64,000 nucleotides of DNA, taken from positions 10,192,193-10,256,192 of the forward strand of contig NC_088306.1 in NCBI RefSeq assembly GCF_032854445.1, read 5' to 3'. This document shows, piece by piece, positions 1 through 13,150 of the stretch. The translations under genes were made by a program, and so were the position numbers. Each line of letters begins with the position of its first letter. Position 1 is the first letter of the stretch. The stretch comes from Liolophura sinensis. Taxonomy: Eukaryota > Mollusca > Polyplacophora > Chitonida > Chitonidae. The notes under the pieces were generated by a model that saw only the letters and a program-made list of their open reading frames with translations, was not told the DNA's origin and searched no databases.

Positions 1-1945
1 ACCTGAGTCGGATAGACTTTGAGGTAAGTGACTCAGCTAGCCCAGGAAATGTACAACACAAACATGTTATATCAACTCATACAGAACCTCAGTCGGATAG
101 ACTTTTGAGGTAAGTGACAGCTAGCCCAGGAAATGTACAACACACACTTGTTATATCAACTCATACAGAACCTCAATAGGATAGACTTTGAGGTATGTGA
201 CTCAGCTAGCCCAGGAAATGTACAACACACACATTATATCAACTCATACAGAACCTCAGTCGGATAGACTTTGAGGTAAGTGACTCAGCTAGCCCAGGAA
301 ATGTACAACACACACTTGTTATATCAACTCATACAGAACCTCAATAGGATAGACTTTGAGGTATGTGACTCAGCTAGCCCAGGAAATGTACAACACACAC
401 ATTATATCAACTCATACAGAACCTGAGTCGGATAGACTTTGAGGTAAGTGACTCAGCTAGCCCAGGAAATGTACAACACACACTTGTTATATCAACTCAT
501 ACAGAACCTCAATAGGATAGACTTTGAGGTAAGTGACTCAGCTAGCCCAGGTAATGTACAACACACACATGTTATATCAACTCATACAGAAACTCAATAG
601 GATAGACTTTGAGGTAAGTGACTCAGCTACTCCAGGAAATGTACAACACAAACATGTTATATCAACTCATACAGAAACTCAATAGGATAGACTGTGAGGT
701 AAGTGACTCAGCTAGCCCAGGTAATGTACAACACACACATGTTATATCAACTCATACAGAAACTCAATAGGATAGACTTTGAGGTAAGTGGCTCAGCTAG
801 CCCAGGTAATGTACAACACACACGTTATATCAACTCATACAGAACCTCAGTCGGATAGACTTTGAGGTGAGTGACTCAGCTAGCCCAGGAAATGTACAAC
901 ACAAACATGTTATATCAACTCCTACAGAATCTCAGTAGGTTAGACTGTGAGGTAAGTGACTCAGCTATCCCAGGAAATGTACAACACACACGTTATATGA
1001 ACTCATACAGAACCTCAGTCGGATAGACTTTGAGGTGAGTGACTCAGCTAGCCCAGGTAAAGTACAACACACACGTTATATCAACTCATACAGAACCTCA
1101 GTCGGATAGACTTTGAGGTAAGTGACTCAGCTATCCCAGGAAATGTACAACACACATGCTATATGAACTCATACAGAACCTCAATAGGATAGACTTTGAG
1201 ATAAGTGACTCAGCTAGCCCAGGTAAAGTACAACACACACGTTATATCAACTCATACAGAACCTCAGTCGGATAGACTTTGAGGTGAGTGACTCAGCTAG
1301 CCCAGGAAATGTACAACACACACATTATATCAACTCATACAGAACCTGAGTCGGATAGACTTTGAGGTGAGTGACTCAGCTAGCCCAGGAAATGTACAAC
1401 ACAAACATGTTATATCAACTCATACAGAACCTCAGTCGGATAGACTTTGAGGTAAGTGACTCAGCTAGCCCAGGAAATGTACAACACACACTTGTTATAT
1501 CAACTCATACAGAACCTCAATAGGATAGACTTTGAGGTATGTGACTCAGCTAGCCCAGGAAATGTACAACACACACATTATATCAACTCATACAGAACCT
1601 CAGTCGGATAGACTTTGAGGTAAGTGACTCAGCTAGCCCAGGAAATGTACAACACACACTTGTTATATCAACTCATACAGAACCTCAATAGGATAGACTT
1701 TGAGGTATGTGACTCAGCTAGCCCAGGAAATGTACAACACACACATTATATCAACTCATACAGAACCTGAGTCGGATAGACTTTGAGGTAAGTGACTCAG
1801 CTAGCCCAGGAAATGTACAACACACACTTGTTATATCAACTCATACAGAACCTCAATAGGATAGACTTTGAGGTAAGTGACTCAGCTAGTCCAGGAAATG
1901 TACAACACATGTTATACTCATGCAGAACCTGAGTAGGATAGACAA
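1..1945. repeat. 85-bp minisatellite array (truncated by window edge)
   Basis: About 23 head-to-tail copies of a unit of about 85 bp; variants of 81-84 bp lack a few bases around ACACATTATATC. Each unit contains GAGGTAAGTG followed directly by ACTCAGC. Alternating unit variants recur as blocks (the order near 100-420 resembles that near 1440-1780), so local block duplication has occurred. The array lies upstream of the first visible CAB39 exon, so it is probably intronic. It stops about 600 bp before that exon. Confidence 0.95.
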
Positions 1946-2546
1946 CAACCATGATATTTATCGCTTGATTTATGGCGTTTACAGTGCAATTACAATAATT
2001 AATGTTGGTGTATCGGTATGAAATAAATCTATATTATTCTAAAACCCATGTTTGGCATCTTGAAGGTGTAAAGTGAGTGTGATGGGAAACACAGTCCACA
2101 AGGCTATGATACACTGCGCATTTGCTTTGCGCATCTGGTGTTTATTTCAGAAACGCTTGTTATACCTGTTGAAACTGGCTCCCGACTACCAGCATGGATA
2201 ATATCTGGGCATGCGACCACTAGGGCAAACAACTCTGATGCTGTTATTGTTTTAATGAAGATAGCATACACATGTGGTTTGAACCTGATATTTTTACAAT
2301 AGGGCATTTGATATTCCAGGAAATTTGTATTTGATTTCTTATAATTTTTGGTCGTTTGATTTTATTGTCATACCCTGGTCGGATCATGGCTTGGTGTTGG
2401 TATGCCCCTGATGGGGTGTCATGTCTAGTGTGTTCAGCATGGTGTTTCATTGAGGCAGCATTATGTATACCTGTTACATGTATAAGGAGTCCTTGGACAA
2501 TAAAGTACCTAAGGTGGTAATGTTCATGTTTCTTGTCTTATTTTAG

Positions 2547-5500
2547 GGCCGTAAAGACGTGGGTGCTATTTTTAACAACTTACTCCGCAGGCAGATTGGT
2601 ACCAGAAGTCCAACTGTGGAATACATCTGTTGTAAACCAGAAATACTGTTTGAACTCATGAGAGGGTAAGTGTTAGATTTGTTAGATTGGGCAAAATATT
2701 CAAAGTTCATCTGAGACCATTGGTTTCCTTCAGAAACACTGTGGAGTATGGCATAAAACACAAATGAAATTGTCCAAGCAAGGGCTGATTCCTTGGAATT
2801 TTAAGTCTGTGAACATTGTGGATGTCACGAGGAAGGCAGCACATTTGAAATCAATGGGCGACTCGAGGAAGAGCTACGCAGAAGCATAATGACCCAGGAG
2901 TCTCTCACCAATGCGGTCGCCTTGAGTTAAAGTCCAGCTCATTCTGGCTTCCTCTCCGGTTGTACGTGGGAAGGTCTGCCAGCAACCTGCGGATGGCCGT
3001 GGGTTTCCCCTGGGCTCTGTCCAGTTTCCACCCACTATAATGCCTGGTGTTGTCGTATACGTAAAATATTCTTGAGTATGGCGTAAAATACCAATCAAAT
3101 AAATAAATAAATTGAACATTTTAGATCAAATATATCTTTATGGTTGGTTGGTTGTTTTTTTGGGGGTTTTTTTTGTCGTCCACCAATTGTGTGTCTGTTT
3201 GTAGGTTTGAGACTCAGGAGATTGCCCTGAACTGTGGCAACATGTTGAGAGAGTGCTGCAGATACGAGGCTCTGGCTAAGATCATGCTGAACTCACCACA
3301 GTTCTATGACTTCTTCCGCTATGTTGAATTGTCCACCTTTGACATAGCATCTGATGCCTTTGCCACGTTCAAGGTATGGAAATAATTATTGTGTATGTTA
3401 TTATATCGTGACAAAAATTAACAATCTTGCGGAATGCTTGCGGAAAACTTGCCTGGAGATCAAAAGCTTGGTTCCTTGGTCATGTCGGTGGTAGTTTTTC
3501 AGCAATAATGTAGTTAAGAAATTTGAAATAATAAACATATAAGTAATAATTTAGAAAGGACGATATTACCAAGATATTTTGTAAAACACTGATCTGTTAA
3601 TAAAGAAATTTCGTAAATGTCCTGATGGTATCTTGTCATTTGTCAAAGAAAGGACCAGGACATTGCTATGTTCTTTAGCTGAGATGGTTATATCCAGTAT
3701 ACTACAGTAATTCTTCAACTTTTTTGCATGCATTGAGTTTATTCAAGGCTATGTGAGTTTCCCCCGGGCTCTGTCTGGTTTCCTCCCACCATAGTGCTGG
3801 TCGCCATCGTATAAATGAAATATTCTAGAGTACGGTGTAAAACACCAATTAAATAAATAAATAAATAAATAAATATTCAAGAATATTTGAGAACATTATT
3901 ATGCAAGGACTGATAAAATTATACTTTTTGTTAAATCCAGAAATTTGTCAACCTATTAAACCAATGTATGTTGTCTCTGAAATCAAAGTAAAAAAGTTTA
4001 TAAACTGAAATTTGCACATTCATGTCCGAAAATGTTGAGGAATGAGGGTAGCCCGAATTTTGGACTCATTTTGTACGGTACTGTCTATGATCATCTTTAC
4101 AAGTTCCAGTTAGCTGTGCAGGCATGACAGTACTCTCTGAAAACATGAAAATATTTTTCTAGTACTGCATTGAACAAAATTAAATATAATCCATGACTTT
4201 GGTCTTTCCTCTTTCCTCCCACTAATTCATGTTCAATGTTTCACAGGAATTGTTAACAAGACACAAAATACTATGTGCGGAATTCCTTGAGGCAAACTAT
4301 GATAAAGTATTCCTAGCGTACCAGAATCTCCTCAACTCTGACAACTATGTCACTCGACGACAAGCGTTGAAGGTAAGACAAGCTAGCTTCTCTCATCTTT
4401 GCAGTTCAACAGTTTACGCATTTTAACCTTTGTGGTAATTTAACGTATTCTTTCCTCATCTAAAGCCGACTTGTCTCTGGAGCATGTTGTTCAACATTGC
4501 ACTAGTATTAAACATGTTTAGGACAAATGTTTTTTTTCTGACTTTTTAAAACAATGACTTGTATTTGATTGACTAGACATGTACATGTTCCTGTCAAGTA
4601 AATAGTATTTTCTTGTTTTTTTATGAATAATTTATCAGGTTGGAGAGAAGGATTCGAAGTGTCATTTAACTCCGCTTGCGACCTTAGCTTTGATTGGTTT
4701 TATGATCTATTATTGAGCAGTAACTGCAGACGTCATTAATTTAAGATATAATTGTGATGCATGTACAGTTCATTAGTCAGCAGATTGAGTTAATGCATGT
4801 TCATTCTAAAAGTAATAACCCCCAACCCCACTTAAATTAACACAATTTTATGGTGGTTCTAAAAGTTGCACCCCACCCCTCACCCCACTTAAATGAACAC
4901 AGTTTTATGGTGGTTCTATTCGTTGCACCCCACAGGATTTTATGGTTGTTCTAATCGTTGCACCCCACCTCCCACCCCACTTAAATGAACACGATTTTAT
5001 GGTGGTTCTAATCGTTGCACCCCACAGGATTTTATGGTTGTTCTAATCGTTGCACCCCACCTCCCACCCCACTTAAATGAACACAATTTTATGGTGGTTC
5101 TAAAAGTTGCACCTCACCCCTCACCCCACTTAAATGAACACAGTTTTATGGTGGTTCTATTCGTTGCACCCCACAGGATTTTATGGTTGTTCTAATCGTT
5201 GCACCCCACCTCCCACCCCACTTAAATGAACACGATTTTATGGTGGTTCTAATCGTTGCACCCCACAGGATTTTATGGTTGTTCTAATTGTTGCACCCCA
5301 CCTCCCACCCCACTTAAATGATCACAATTTTATGGTGGTTCTAATCGTTGCACCCCACAGGATTTTATGGTTGTTCTAATCGTTGCACCCCACCTCCCAC
5401 CCCACTTAAATGAACACGATTTTATGGTGGTTCTAATCGTTGCACCCCACAGGATTTTATGGTTGTTCTAATCGTTGCAGCCCACCCCCAACCCCGCTTA

Positions 5501-7203
5501 AATGAACACGATTTTAAAGCTGTGTGATTTGTTAACAGTTGTTAGGCGAGTTGCTGTTGGACAGACATAACTTTACTACGATGACAAAGTACATAGGACA
5601 CCCCGAGAACCTCAAGTTGATGATGAACATGCTCCGAGAGAAAAGCAGGAACATACAGTTTGAAGCTTTCCATGTCTTCAAGGTAAATATATACATGGCC
5701 TAGTGATTAGCACAACACAGTGACACAGGAGCCGGTATAGACAGCGTTACATAAGCTGTGGGGTACCAGTATGTATTACTCCCACTCTCCCACTGCTCAT
5801 GACCGGCCCCGATTGTACAGTTAGTAGAGCATCCACTTCAGGAGTGGTAGATCCAAGGTCAATCCTGGGTCGAGTCACACCCAAGACCTTAAAAGAGGAA
5901 GTTGTAACTTCCTCGCTTGCCGATCAGCATGAAGGGGATAGTGCAACGACTGGTTGACCAGTATCAGTATAATGCCTTGAGCTGGCCAGCTTACTTGCCT
6001 TTGGTAATGCGTCTCAGTGAAGCAGCACTAGATAGAAGAGTGGTGGAAATCCGTCCTGCAACAAGGAGGCACATTACATGCACTCTAAGGATTCCTTTGT
6101 CGTCGTATGACTGAAAAATTGTTAAGTACAACGTTAAACCCCAAGCACTCAATCACTCACTCACGCTACTCATGAGGCCTTGGTGACAATAAATGAGTAC
6201 ATGTGTGTCTGTATATTATATATGAGAAAATTACCAAAGGTAGTTGGTGCACTCTGATTTCTTTCACTCATAAAAGTGATGACCATGATATAAGTTAAAA
6301 ATTCTGTAGTTTTGCATTAAACAGTGAAAGGAATTAATAATCCAACAATGTTACAAAACAAAGTTTCATTTTTGAGGCATATATTATATTTTTTGGATAA
6401 CCCATCTATTTTATGGATATTTTCAGAAATGAAAAAAAAAATATTCAGAAATGACTTTAATGAACACACTGGAAATGGGGGACCATTTCCATTTGCCTCC
6501 TTAATTAAAACTTATTGATCGTTGTTTGGGATATTCCATCATTGATGCCCTGTGTTTGTTGTCATTACCATGAATTACAAACTTCTTGCCTTTTTAAAGC
6601 TTTGTTATTATTTATTTATTTGATTGTATTTTACGCCGTACTCAAGAATATTTCACTTATACAACGGCAGTCAGCATTATGGTGGGTGGAAACCGGGCAG
6701 AGCCCGGGGGAAACCCACGACCATCCGCAGGTTACTGGCAGACTTTCCCACTTATAGGAAGACAGCATGAGCTGGACTTGAACTCACAGCGACCACATTG
6801 GTGAGGGATTCCTGGGTCATTAAAAACTTTAAGATAAATCTCAAGACAAGTGTGGTATTTCACTAAGTCATGACTAATCACATCTGTGTTTTGAGCTTGA
6901 GAGATTTTCTAAGTTTCTTCCACTCCCAGAAACCTTGTAGTTGGCTGTAATGTATTCACTAATGTACTTGTGTATCCATCGTTGTTTCTATATTTTATAC
7001 TTAGTGTCTTTTTGCCTCAGGTATTTGTGGCGAATCCGAACAAGCCGAAACCCATCCTGGACATCTTGTTACGTAACAAAGAAAAACTGGTGGAGTTTCT
7101 AACCAACTTCCACACAGACCGATCCGAAGATGAACAATTCAATGATGAGAAAGCATATCTTATAAAACAGATTAGGGAATTAAAGTCCCTAGATGATTCT
7201 TAA
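2547..7203 (+). CDS. CAB39: CAB39/MO25 scaffold protein, C-terminal five coding exons (5' partial)
   Basis: Coding exons 2547-2665, 3205-3373, 4247-4372, 5539-5682 and 7021-7203 (TAA at 7201-7203) join in frame with GT-AG introns. They encode 246 residues, matching roughly residues 96-341 of the usual 341-residue family. Recognisable segments include [42 protein letters not shown] and [18 protein letters not shown]25 proteins are cytosolic helical-repeat (armadillo-like) scaffolds. They bind the STRAD pseudokinase to activate LKB1, and they also activate several STE20-type kinases; this is family knowledge. The N-terminal ~95 residues and the promoter lie left of the window, beyond the 85-bp array. 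Introns hold SINE copies and a 92-bp array ending about 25 bp before the 5539 exon. The sequence is conserved with no frame breaks, so the gene looks functional. Confidence 0.95.
2881..3112 (+). mobile_element. SINE family A copy
   Basis: tRNA-derived SINE in a CAB39 intron. It has the family's conserved core (GCAACCTGCGGATGG, then GGGTTTCCC, then ATATTCTTGAGTATGGCG) and the (AAATA)n tail. The head retains a B-box-like stretch near 2930. Orientation is given by the tail. Confidence 0.85.
3748..3875 (+). mobile_element. SINE family A fragment, 5' truncated
   Basis: Core from GTTTCCCCCGGGCTCTG through the diverged ATATTCTAGAGTACGG, then AATAAATAAATAAATA. The tRNA-like head is missing. It lies in a CAB39 intron. 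Confidence 0.8.
4813..5514. repeat. 92-bp composite minisatellite
   Basis: About 7-8 copies of a composite of a ~35-bp half (CACCCCACAGGATTTTATGG) and a ~57-bp half (ACCCCACTTAAATGAACACG). Both halves end in GTTCTAATCGTTGCACCCC. The array is in a CAB39 intron and ends about 25 bp before the exon at 5539. Confidence 0.9.
5801..6164 (+). mobile_element. SINE family B copy, near full length
   Basis: tRNA-like head with degenerate A box, and a B box near GATCCAAGGTCAATCC. The body contains AAAGAGGAAGTTGTAACTTC and CAGTATCAGTATAATG. The end reads AAATTGTTAAGTACAACG, then CCCCAAGCACTC and a CACT-repeat tail. It lies in the last CAB39 intron. The short open frame inside it is not a gene. Confidence 0.85.
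6607..6820 (-). mobile_element. SINE family A copy
   Basis: Reverse orientation: the tail complement TTATTTATTTATTTGATT begins at 6609, followed by the conserved core and a tRNA-like head (TTGAACTCACAGCGACC on the + strand). In the last CAB39 intron. Confidence 0.85.
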
Positions 7204-7953
7204 TGCAAGGCCCAAAGGGAGTGAACTCCACTCTGAACTGTTGCGCCTCCCTAGTGAAGCTGATGTCAAGGGCCTAATGTTGTGAACTGTGGAGGGAGGA
7301 GCCTCTACTAGCTACTCTGCTGTACATAAACCAGTGACGCTGCCTGTGTCAGGTAACCCAGGCAGACACTGCATCCTGGACAGGACAGAAAGCGTAGTGT
7401 CTGTAAATATTAACTGTTTAAGCACCTGCAGCTGCCAAACAACTGGATATCTATACTTACATATTAAACATGTAAATCAACAACCAAATTCAGCTTTGGC
7501 CAGCCACCGTGCTTTATTTCTTATCCACATGTGATGCTACTAACTCCTGTGGAGTTACCTCCCCCGTTGTTGTCGAGTTGTCTCCCTTCGAAGTGGAGGC
7601 CTCCTTTTTCCTTCTGTTAAATATAATGTGACAGTGCAACCTTATAGCTCGAGTGACCTGATAATGTTGCCTCTTGCAAAAAGAACGCCTTTGACAGGTG
7701 ATTTAAGCTTGTCTACCTATGTTTGTATGTTTGTCAGTATTGTGTAAGTGGTTTGAATTTTTACAGAATTATTGTCCAAAAGTCCAAGCCTTGATGCTCT
7801 TCATGCCAAGCTACCTGTTCATTCAATTTGTAAATTCTCTGTGACACCCATGTCTTGTGGCATAGAGGTAATGTATGTTGGGTTAAGTTACAGGTGACAC
7901 TTGTAATGAAAATGTGAAAATGTTAATTAAGCGCTGTAGCTCTCAGTACTTGT

Positions 7954-7959
7954 AATAAA
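7954..7959 (+). promoter_or_regulatory. CAB39: Candidate poly(A) signal for CAB39
   Basis: AATAAA lies about 750 bp after the CAB39 stop codon, inside an AT-rich short palindrome (AATAAATATTTATT). The choice of this signal over later ones is a guess. Confidence 0.3.
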
Positions 7960-8984
7960 TATTTATTATTATGTAAACCTGTATAACTGGCATTATATGT
8001 ATCCTCTCTCAGCATGAGCATGTGTACTTGTATTAATGCTACAACAGGAAATAGCTCTGTAAACTTCACCTTTAACCTTTGTTTTATCAAGTGCGTCAAA
8101 TGGAATACACCCTTATGCTGCACTGCAAGAATGCCTGCACAACGTCACCGAGATGCGTAAATAGTACGTCACTACAGATTGGCGCTGTACACATTTACCT
8201 GCTTTGACACACAGTATACAAACTTCTGACTCTGCTTGTTCTACACTGGTTATTGTCAGTACTCAGGTTTACTACATGTAGGAGACAAAGAGATGTGATT
8301 TATTGAAATATGGAGAAAAGAAAGTATGGCAGATGGTTCTCCCTCATGACATTTCATGCTTTGTTTGCCAAGCATTAGTGAAACATTTCTGATGGATTTT
8401 TTCACTGGGCCCAATCATGGGTTGTGTGTTTTGTAACAAGATGAGTATTCTTTGATTGGAACTTTGATTGGATTGCAGTGCTACATGTATGTGTAACAAT
8501 GAGTGATATGGCTGGGTTGTCTTTGAATAACACCTAACTTCTAGGCTTGCTATGATAGGTATTGCTTCAGTAAGGCATTTTACAGGGTATTCAAATTAAA
8601 AAGCAACTGACTGTGCTTGAAGTGATCAAAACTGAAGAGTATTACGTGGTACAGGCTAGTGTGTTGTAGTTGTTGGATGTTGTGTATCATGTAGAGAAGC
8701 ACAGTGCTGAACATTGTATGTACTCGTATATATATTCTATTGGTTATAGTAATGGGCAGTTCAGATAGATATGTGACATTCAACAAATGCAGAGCAGTGA
8801 CAACCGTTATGGCAGAAGATGTGTACGGCCTCCCCACCTGCTGAGCAGGCTTAATTGTACAAGATTTGCACTCGGGAATGCGAGAGGTATTCGTAAGTGA
8901 CTGATGCGAATCAGTTCATGCGTTTGTAAGGGGTACGCATTCATCCCTTGTATGTCAAATGCTGTGGTAATGCATATGTTACTG

Positions 8985-9195
8985 CTGTGTATATACAGTG
9001 TACATTTATCACATGGTATGTCACACTCTGTGCACATATTACTATGGATGTGTTACTTGCAATATCACATTCTGTGCATATATTACATGTGATTTCAAAT
9101 GCTCTGCATATATGACATGTAGTGCCATATGCTCTGCCTATATTACATGCGATATCACATGCTCTGCATACTTTACGCATAGTGTCACATGCTGT
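8985..9195. repeat. Degenerate ~30-bp tandem repeat
   Basis: Six to seven diverged units built on CACATGCTCTGCATATATTA. Copies are 70-85% alike by eye. The overlapping open frames on both strands result from the 30-bp period. Confidence 0.7.
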
Positions 9196-11739
9196 GAAGA
9201 AATGGAATACTGTAGGTGGGATTTTTCCCCTGGTGGGATGTACATGTTAGAGGGGATGGGTTTCAGCATAAGCAGTGTGGAGAGGCATGCAATAGGGGAC
9301 AACAGGGCCTGGCTGCATGAAACTTCCTGAGTGTGTTTACACGTTGTTTGGCTTGGGCAAAGAAGGTTGGACTGCACCAAAAAAAACTACTGTCTTAAGG
9401 AAATTATTGCTGTTAGGAAATGTCATGAAACGGAGCCCAGCAAACTGAAAAGACAAACGATTCGAACAGCGGATAAAGTAAAGACCTGATAAGTTTACTA
9501 AATAATTTAGTGAGAGGTGAAGGCATCTGAGCTTGTCGCTTTTGTAAATGAGTGTACAACCTTACCAGGAGAAAGGAGGAAGGAAGCCACATGTGACTTG
9601 GATGGTACATGTGCATGTATGTATTTGTTGAGATTTTAATATTATTTTTGTTGTAGATTCAGGGTGATAGTACTTGGGAATACTGCAATCCAAGTATAAG
9701 TTAAGAGCTAGTGAAGATATTACCCCAGTGTCCTCAGACACAGTTATCCGTGGTGTATTGCATGCCCCTTTAAAATGATGTTTTGTTTTCTGCTTAGTGA
9801 TAAGCAAGTTCAGGGCAGTGGTGTTTAAATTGTTTAGTTTCCTAAAATTTTGCTGGTTGCTTAGGAATGTATTAATAATATAACCCCAAAACCTGTCATC
9901 CAGGAGCTCTTCTTTCCTATGCTAAAGAAAACAATATGTCCTGCTCCGCACATAATTATAGAAGTAAAGTACGCTTGTGTTTTTTTTTTTTTTTTTTTTT
10001 TTTATATTTTTTTTACAAGCATTGCGATCCTAGCTAATTTTAAAGACAAATGTGCCGAAATGCTTAATGTAAGTTGTTATCAAAGAGGAAGTTATTTTGT
10101 GTCTTAAAAACGCATTGTATTGGAAAGCTTTGTCTAAGGTAAAATGCATGCAATCCTGAGTAGAACTGTACAGAATGTATATGGGTACAGTAATGGGAGC
10201 TATTTTGGTAAGGAAAACAATTCGTTATAATTAACATTATCTAATGGCTGAAGCAGTGTGATGGTTCACTTATTGGTGTGAAGAATTCAGGGGTTGTAAT
10301 GATCAAGGTTTTCTGTGAGGAATACTGTAGCCTAGCACAGTTATGTTTGTGGCTAAACCTGCCCTGTGTTACGGGGTTTGAAGAGAGATAAAAGGCAAAC
10401 AGAATAATGTAGGATAGGTTATGGAGTTTTTGGTTGTAAATACATACATGTACAACCTAGAGTACTGGGATCTTGTACTGCAAATAGTGCAGAAACTATA
10501 CTGAGGAAATATTTTTAAGTGTCGCTCACTTCCAAAGGTAAATAAAGCCAGAAATCAAAAACATTACATAAGTCGTTTAGACGTGGTAGAAAAAGCAAAG
10601 CAGAGAAGCATGTGGAAAAAAACTGACAAATCTGACTGACAGAATGGTGTAGTGGATCTGTACATCAGATCTGTTAACAGAGGTTGTCTATGAGTTCTTG
10701 GATAGAAAAGTGCCACTCAAATGCTATTGTAGTCTGTATGTGAAACATCCTGATGTTGAGGTCACCTCTTACTCATTTTCAAACCCAGTAATGGCTACAT
10801 GTAGTTTGCAGGAGGTTGTTGTGATTCACAGTTTGTTTGATAGAGTATGCCCGCGGTGACCTTGCATGCCTTGGTGTAGTCGTGCACATGTTGCTGTGGT
10901 TGTTGATGGGGAGTGCATTTTCCTCTGGTCTGGTTAAGGCACCTCTGGGTGATGAGACTGGACTGGAACTTTATGATTAACTCTGAGCAGAAGTATGATG
11001 TTCTAAGATGTGGACACTGAACTCTTTCAATATTTTTGCTGCATGTTTGTGGAAAGAAAAGCAAAGCGGTGGAGAACATAGTACATTATGTCATGATGAT
11101 GCGCTGTGTTGAGTGATGATGGACAGGTGGTACATGTATTTAGAGATGTGTGTTTAGAAGAGATCTGCAAAACTAAAGCTGTGTTATAAAAGTACTTGAT
11201 AAAGCACTGACTTGGTCAATGCAGTGCTGTGGTATCTAATCTATTGTATAAATAGGGAATATTATCTGAAGGACAACATGTGTTCATGCAGAATGCTGCA
11301 GCGTGAAGTGACAACGATTCACCTGGTGTCGTATGTAATAAAGGAAACCCTGTAGACGCTGTTGAAGCAGTTGTGGCGATTACCATGCTGTATGTTGAAA
11401 TTCAGAGCTCCTGTACAGCTAGCCTGAACCATGAAAAGTGTATATAGATAAAAGACATCCCGTATATATGTGTCTGTATTTTTACTGGCTGTATTTAATG
11501 TTACATAAATGCAAAGTGCACCAACAGAAATGATGTGTTTGATGTGTGTTTATCAAATGACCGAAGACCGAATACAGGTTAAGACTCGCCAATGTTGTCT
11601 TTTGACTGTTGCCATAACACATACCATAGAAGTCTTGGAAATAACAAGTTGGCTGACTAGCCTAAGTATCTCTTCTCAGTAACCCAAAAGGCAATATGGC
11701 TCTCCTTTAACCAATGAAGGTTCACTCGCTCTCACTGTT

Positions 11740-11995
11740 GGTAGGGCCTTGGTGGCAGTATACAGCGGACAATGCTCACACATGCATTTTGATGTTTGTT
11801 AAAAACCACTTTCCCTTCCACCAATATTGTGGGCATGTCTAACTGGGTATACATGGGAATGATCTTCGTAACTTGCCAAAGGTCGGTAACTTTTCCCTGG
11901 GCACCTCCGGTTTCCTCCATCCATAAAACTTAATATGGCTGTAAAAATGAAAAATTTTAGAGTATAGCATTGAACAATGGTCAAATAGATAATTA
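11740..11995 (+). mobile_element. Diverged SINE family C-like fragment
   Basis: CTCCGGTTTCCTCCATCC followed by GAAAAATTTTAGAGTATAGC and a weak AT-rich tail resembles the SINE core-and-tail layout, but it is much diverged. A similar fragment (TCTGCCAAGTTTTCTCCACC, then ACCAATCAAATAAATG) lies near 12425-12555. Confidence 0.4.
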
Positions 11996-12104
11996 ATCTT
12001 GAGATTCTAAGTGAAATATCCTAACTTGTTGGCTGATTTTTATTTTCTGACCCTTGACATTCGGGTCAGTTGCGAAACCAGTTAACTCACAGGTTAAGCT
12101 CGGA

Positions 12105-12320
12105 AGTAATGTTTCCTTGCTGGCCAACAACACTGAAGGTTTCTTGCAGAAGTTGGTTATGGCCAAGAACATTGAAGGTTTCTGTTAGATGTTGATTATG
12201 GCCAACAACACTGAAGATTTCTGTCAGAAGTTGGTTATGGCCAAGAACATTGAAGGTTTCTGTTAGATGTTGGTTATGGTCAAGAACACCGAAGGTTTCT
12301 ATCAGAAGTTGGTTACCGTT
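12105..12320. repeat. 39-bp minisatellite
   Basis: Five to six units of about 39 bp built on GAACATTGAAGGTTTCTGTT and GGTTATGGCC. Because 39 is divisible by three, the - strand stays open for 87 codons. There is no other sign of coding. Confidence 0.8.
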
Positions 12321-12869
12321 CAGCTTTAACCAATGAAGTTCTTTCCACAAAAATGTTGTTTCAGCTGAAGCTTAAACGTGGCTCTACCATAAGTGCACCC
12401 TAAACCTTTTTAAGTTCATGACTCTGGGTCTGCCAAGTTTTCTCCACCCATAAATACTTAAGGGTGTTACTTGAATAAGATTATCAGTGAGCAATGTACA
12501 ATGATGCACATGTATATATACATGAGTATTGTGTAAATCACCAATCAAATAAATGAATGCAAATCTGAATAAGTGTTGAAGGTACCATGTGGAAAATTTC
12601 ATCGTTTATCTCTTTCTTTTTAGAATGTCGTAATGTCTTTGGCAGTGCCTGTCATTCATGTTTAAAAAAAAAATGTACCAATTTTTGGGCCGTTCTGTTG
12701 CTAATGGTCAAATGAATGAACCAGGGTCGGTTTGACATGTTAACATTCCAAAATTCGAGATGAACAAACCATGGCTTTTTAATCAGATTAAGAGACTGTC
12801 CACATTTGCATGGTTTATTCTTAAAATAATAGTAACAAAATAAGAGACAAATCTCTCACAAACTGTTCG

Positions 12870-13150
12870 GACTGGCCCTTATGTAGAGTGTCCGCTTCAG
12901 GGGCTGTAGATCCAGGCTCAATCCTGGGTCAGGTCACACTTAAGACCTTAAAAGAGGAAGTTGTGGTTTCTTTGCTTGGTGTTCAGCATTAAGGGACAGT
13001 GCCACAACTGGTTGACCCGTATCAGTATAATGGATCGGGCGGGCCCGCTTACTTGTCTTCGGTAAGGCGTCAGTGAATCTGCTCTTTGTTAAGTGTGACG
13101 TCAAACCCTAAGCACTCACTCACTCACTCACTCACTCACTCTCTCACTCA
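12870..13150 (+). mobile_element. SINE family B copy
   Basis: Head with GATCCAGGCTCAATCC (B-box-like), body AAAGAGGAAGTTGTGG and CGTATCAGTATAATGG, and a tail of about nine CACT units ending near 13150. Internally deleted relative to the copy at 5801. Confidence 0.8.

Larger units (their letters stand above)
7204..12100. other. CAB39 3' UTR and intergenic sequence
   Basis: No convincing coding exon was seen on either strand. The part after the stop codon is probably 3' UTR; an AATAAA at 7954-7959 is the first plausible polyadenylation signal, and another AATAAA occurs near 11336, so the UTR could be longer. The stretch holds a small ~30-bp repeat (8985-9195), a T-rich tract (about 9980-10013) and a diverged SINE-like fragment near 11880-11995. 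The short open frames here are unsupported. Confidence 0.5.

Noticed and set aside
5917-6114. 65-codon frame near 5917 and its relatives at 21308-21571 and 30679-30954
   Set aside because: They fall within SINE family B copies and are similar because the SINEs are similar.
8807-9380. Overlapping frames on both strands near 9 kb
   Set aside because: They derive from the ~30-bp degenerate repeat, with no splice or family support.
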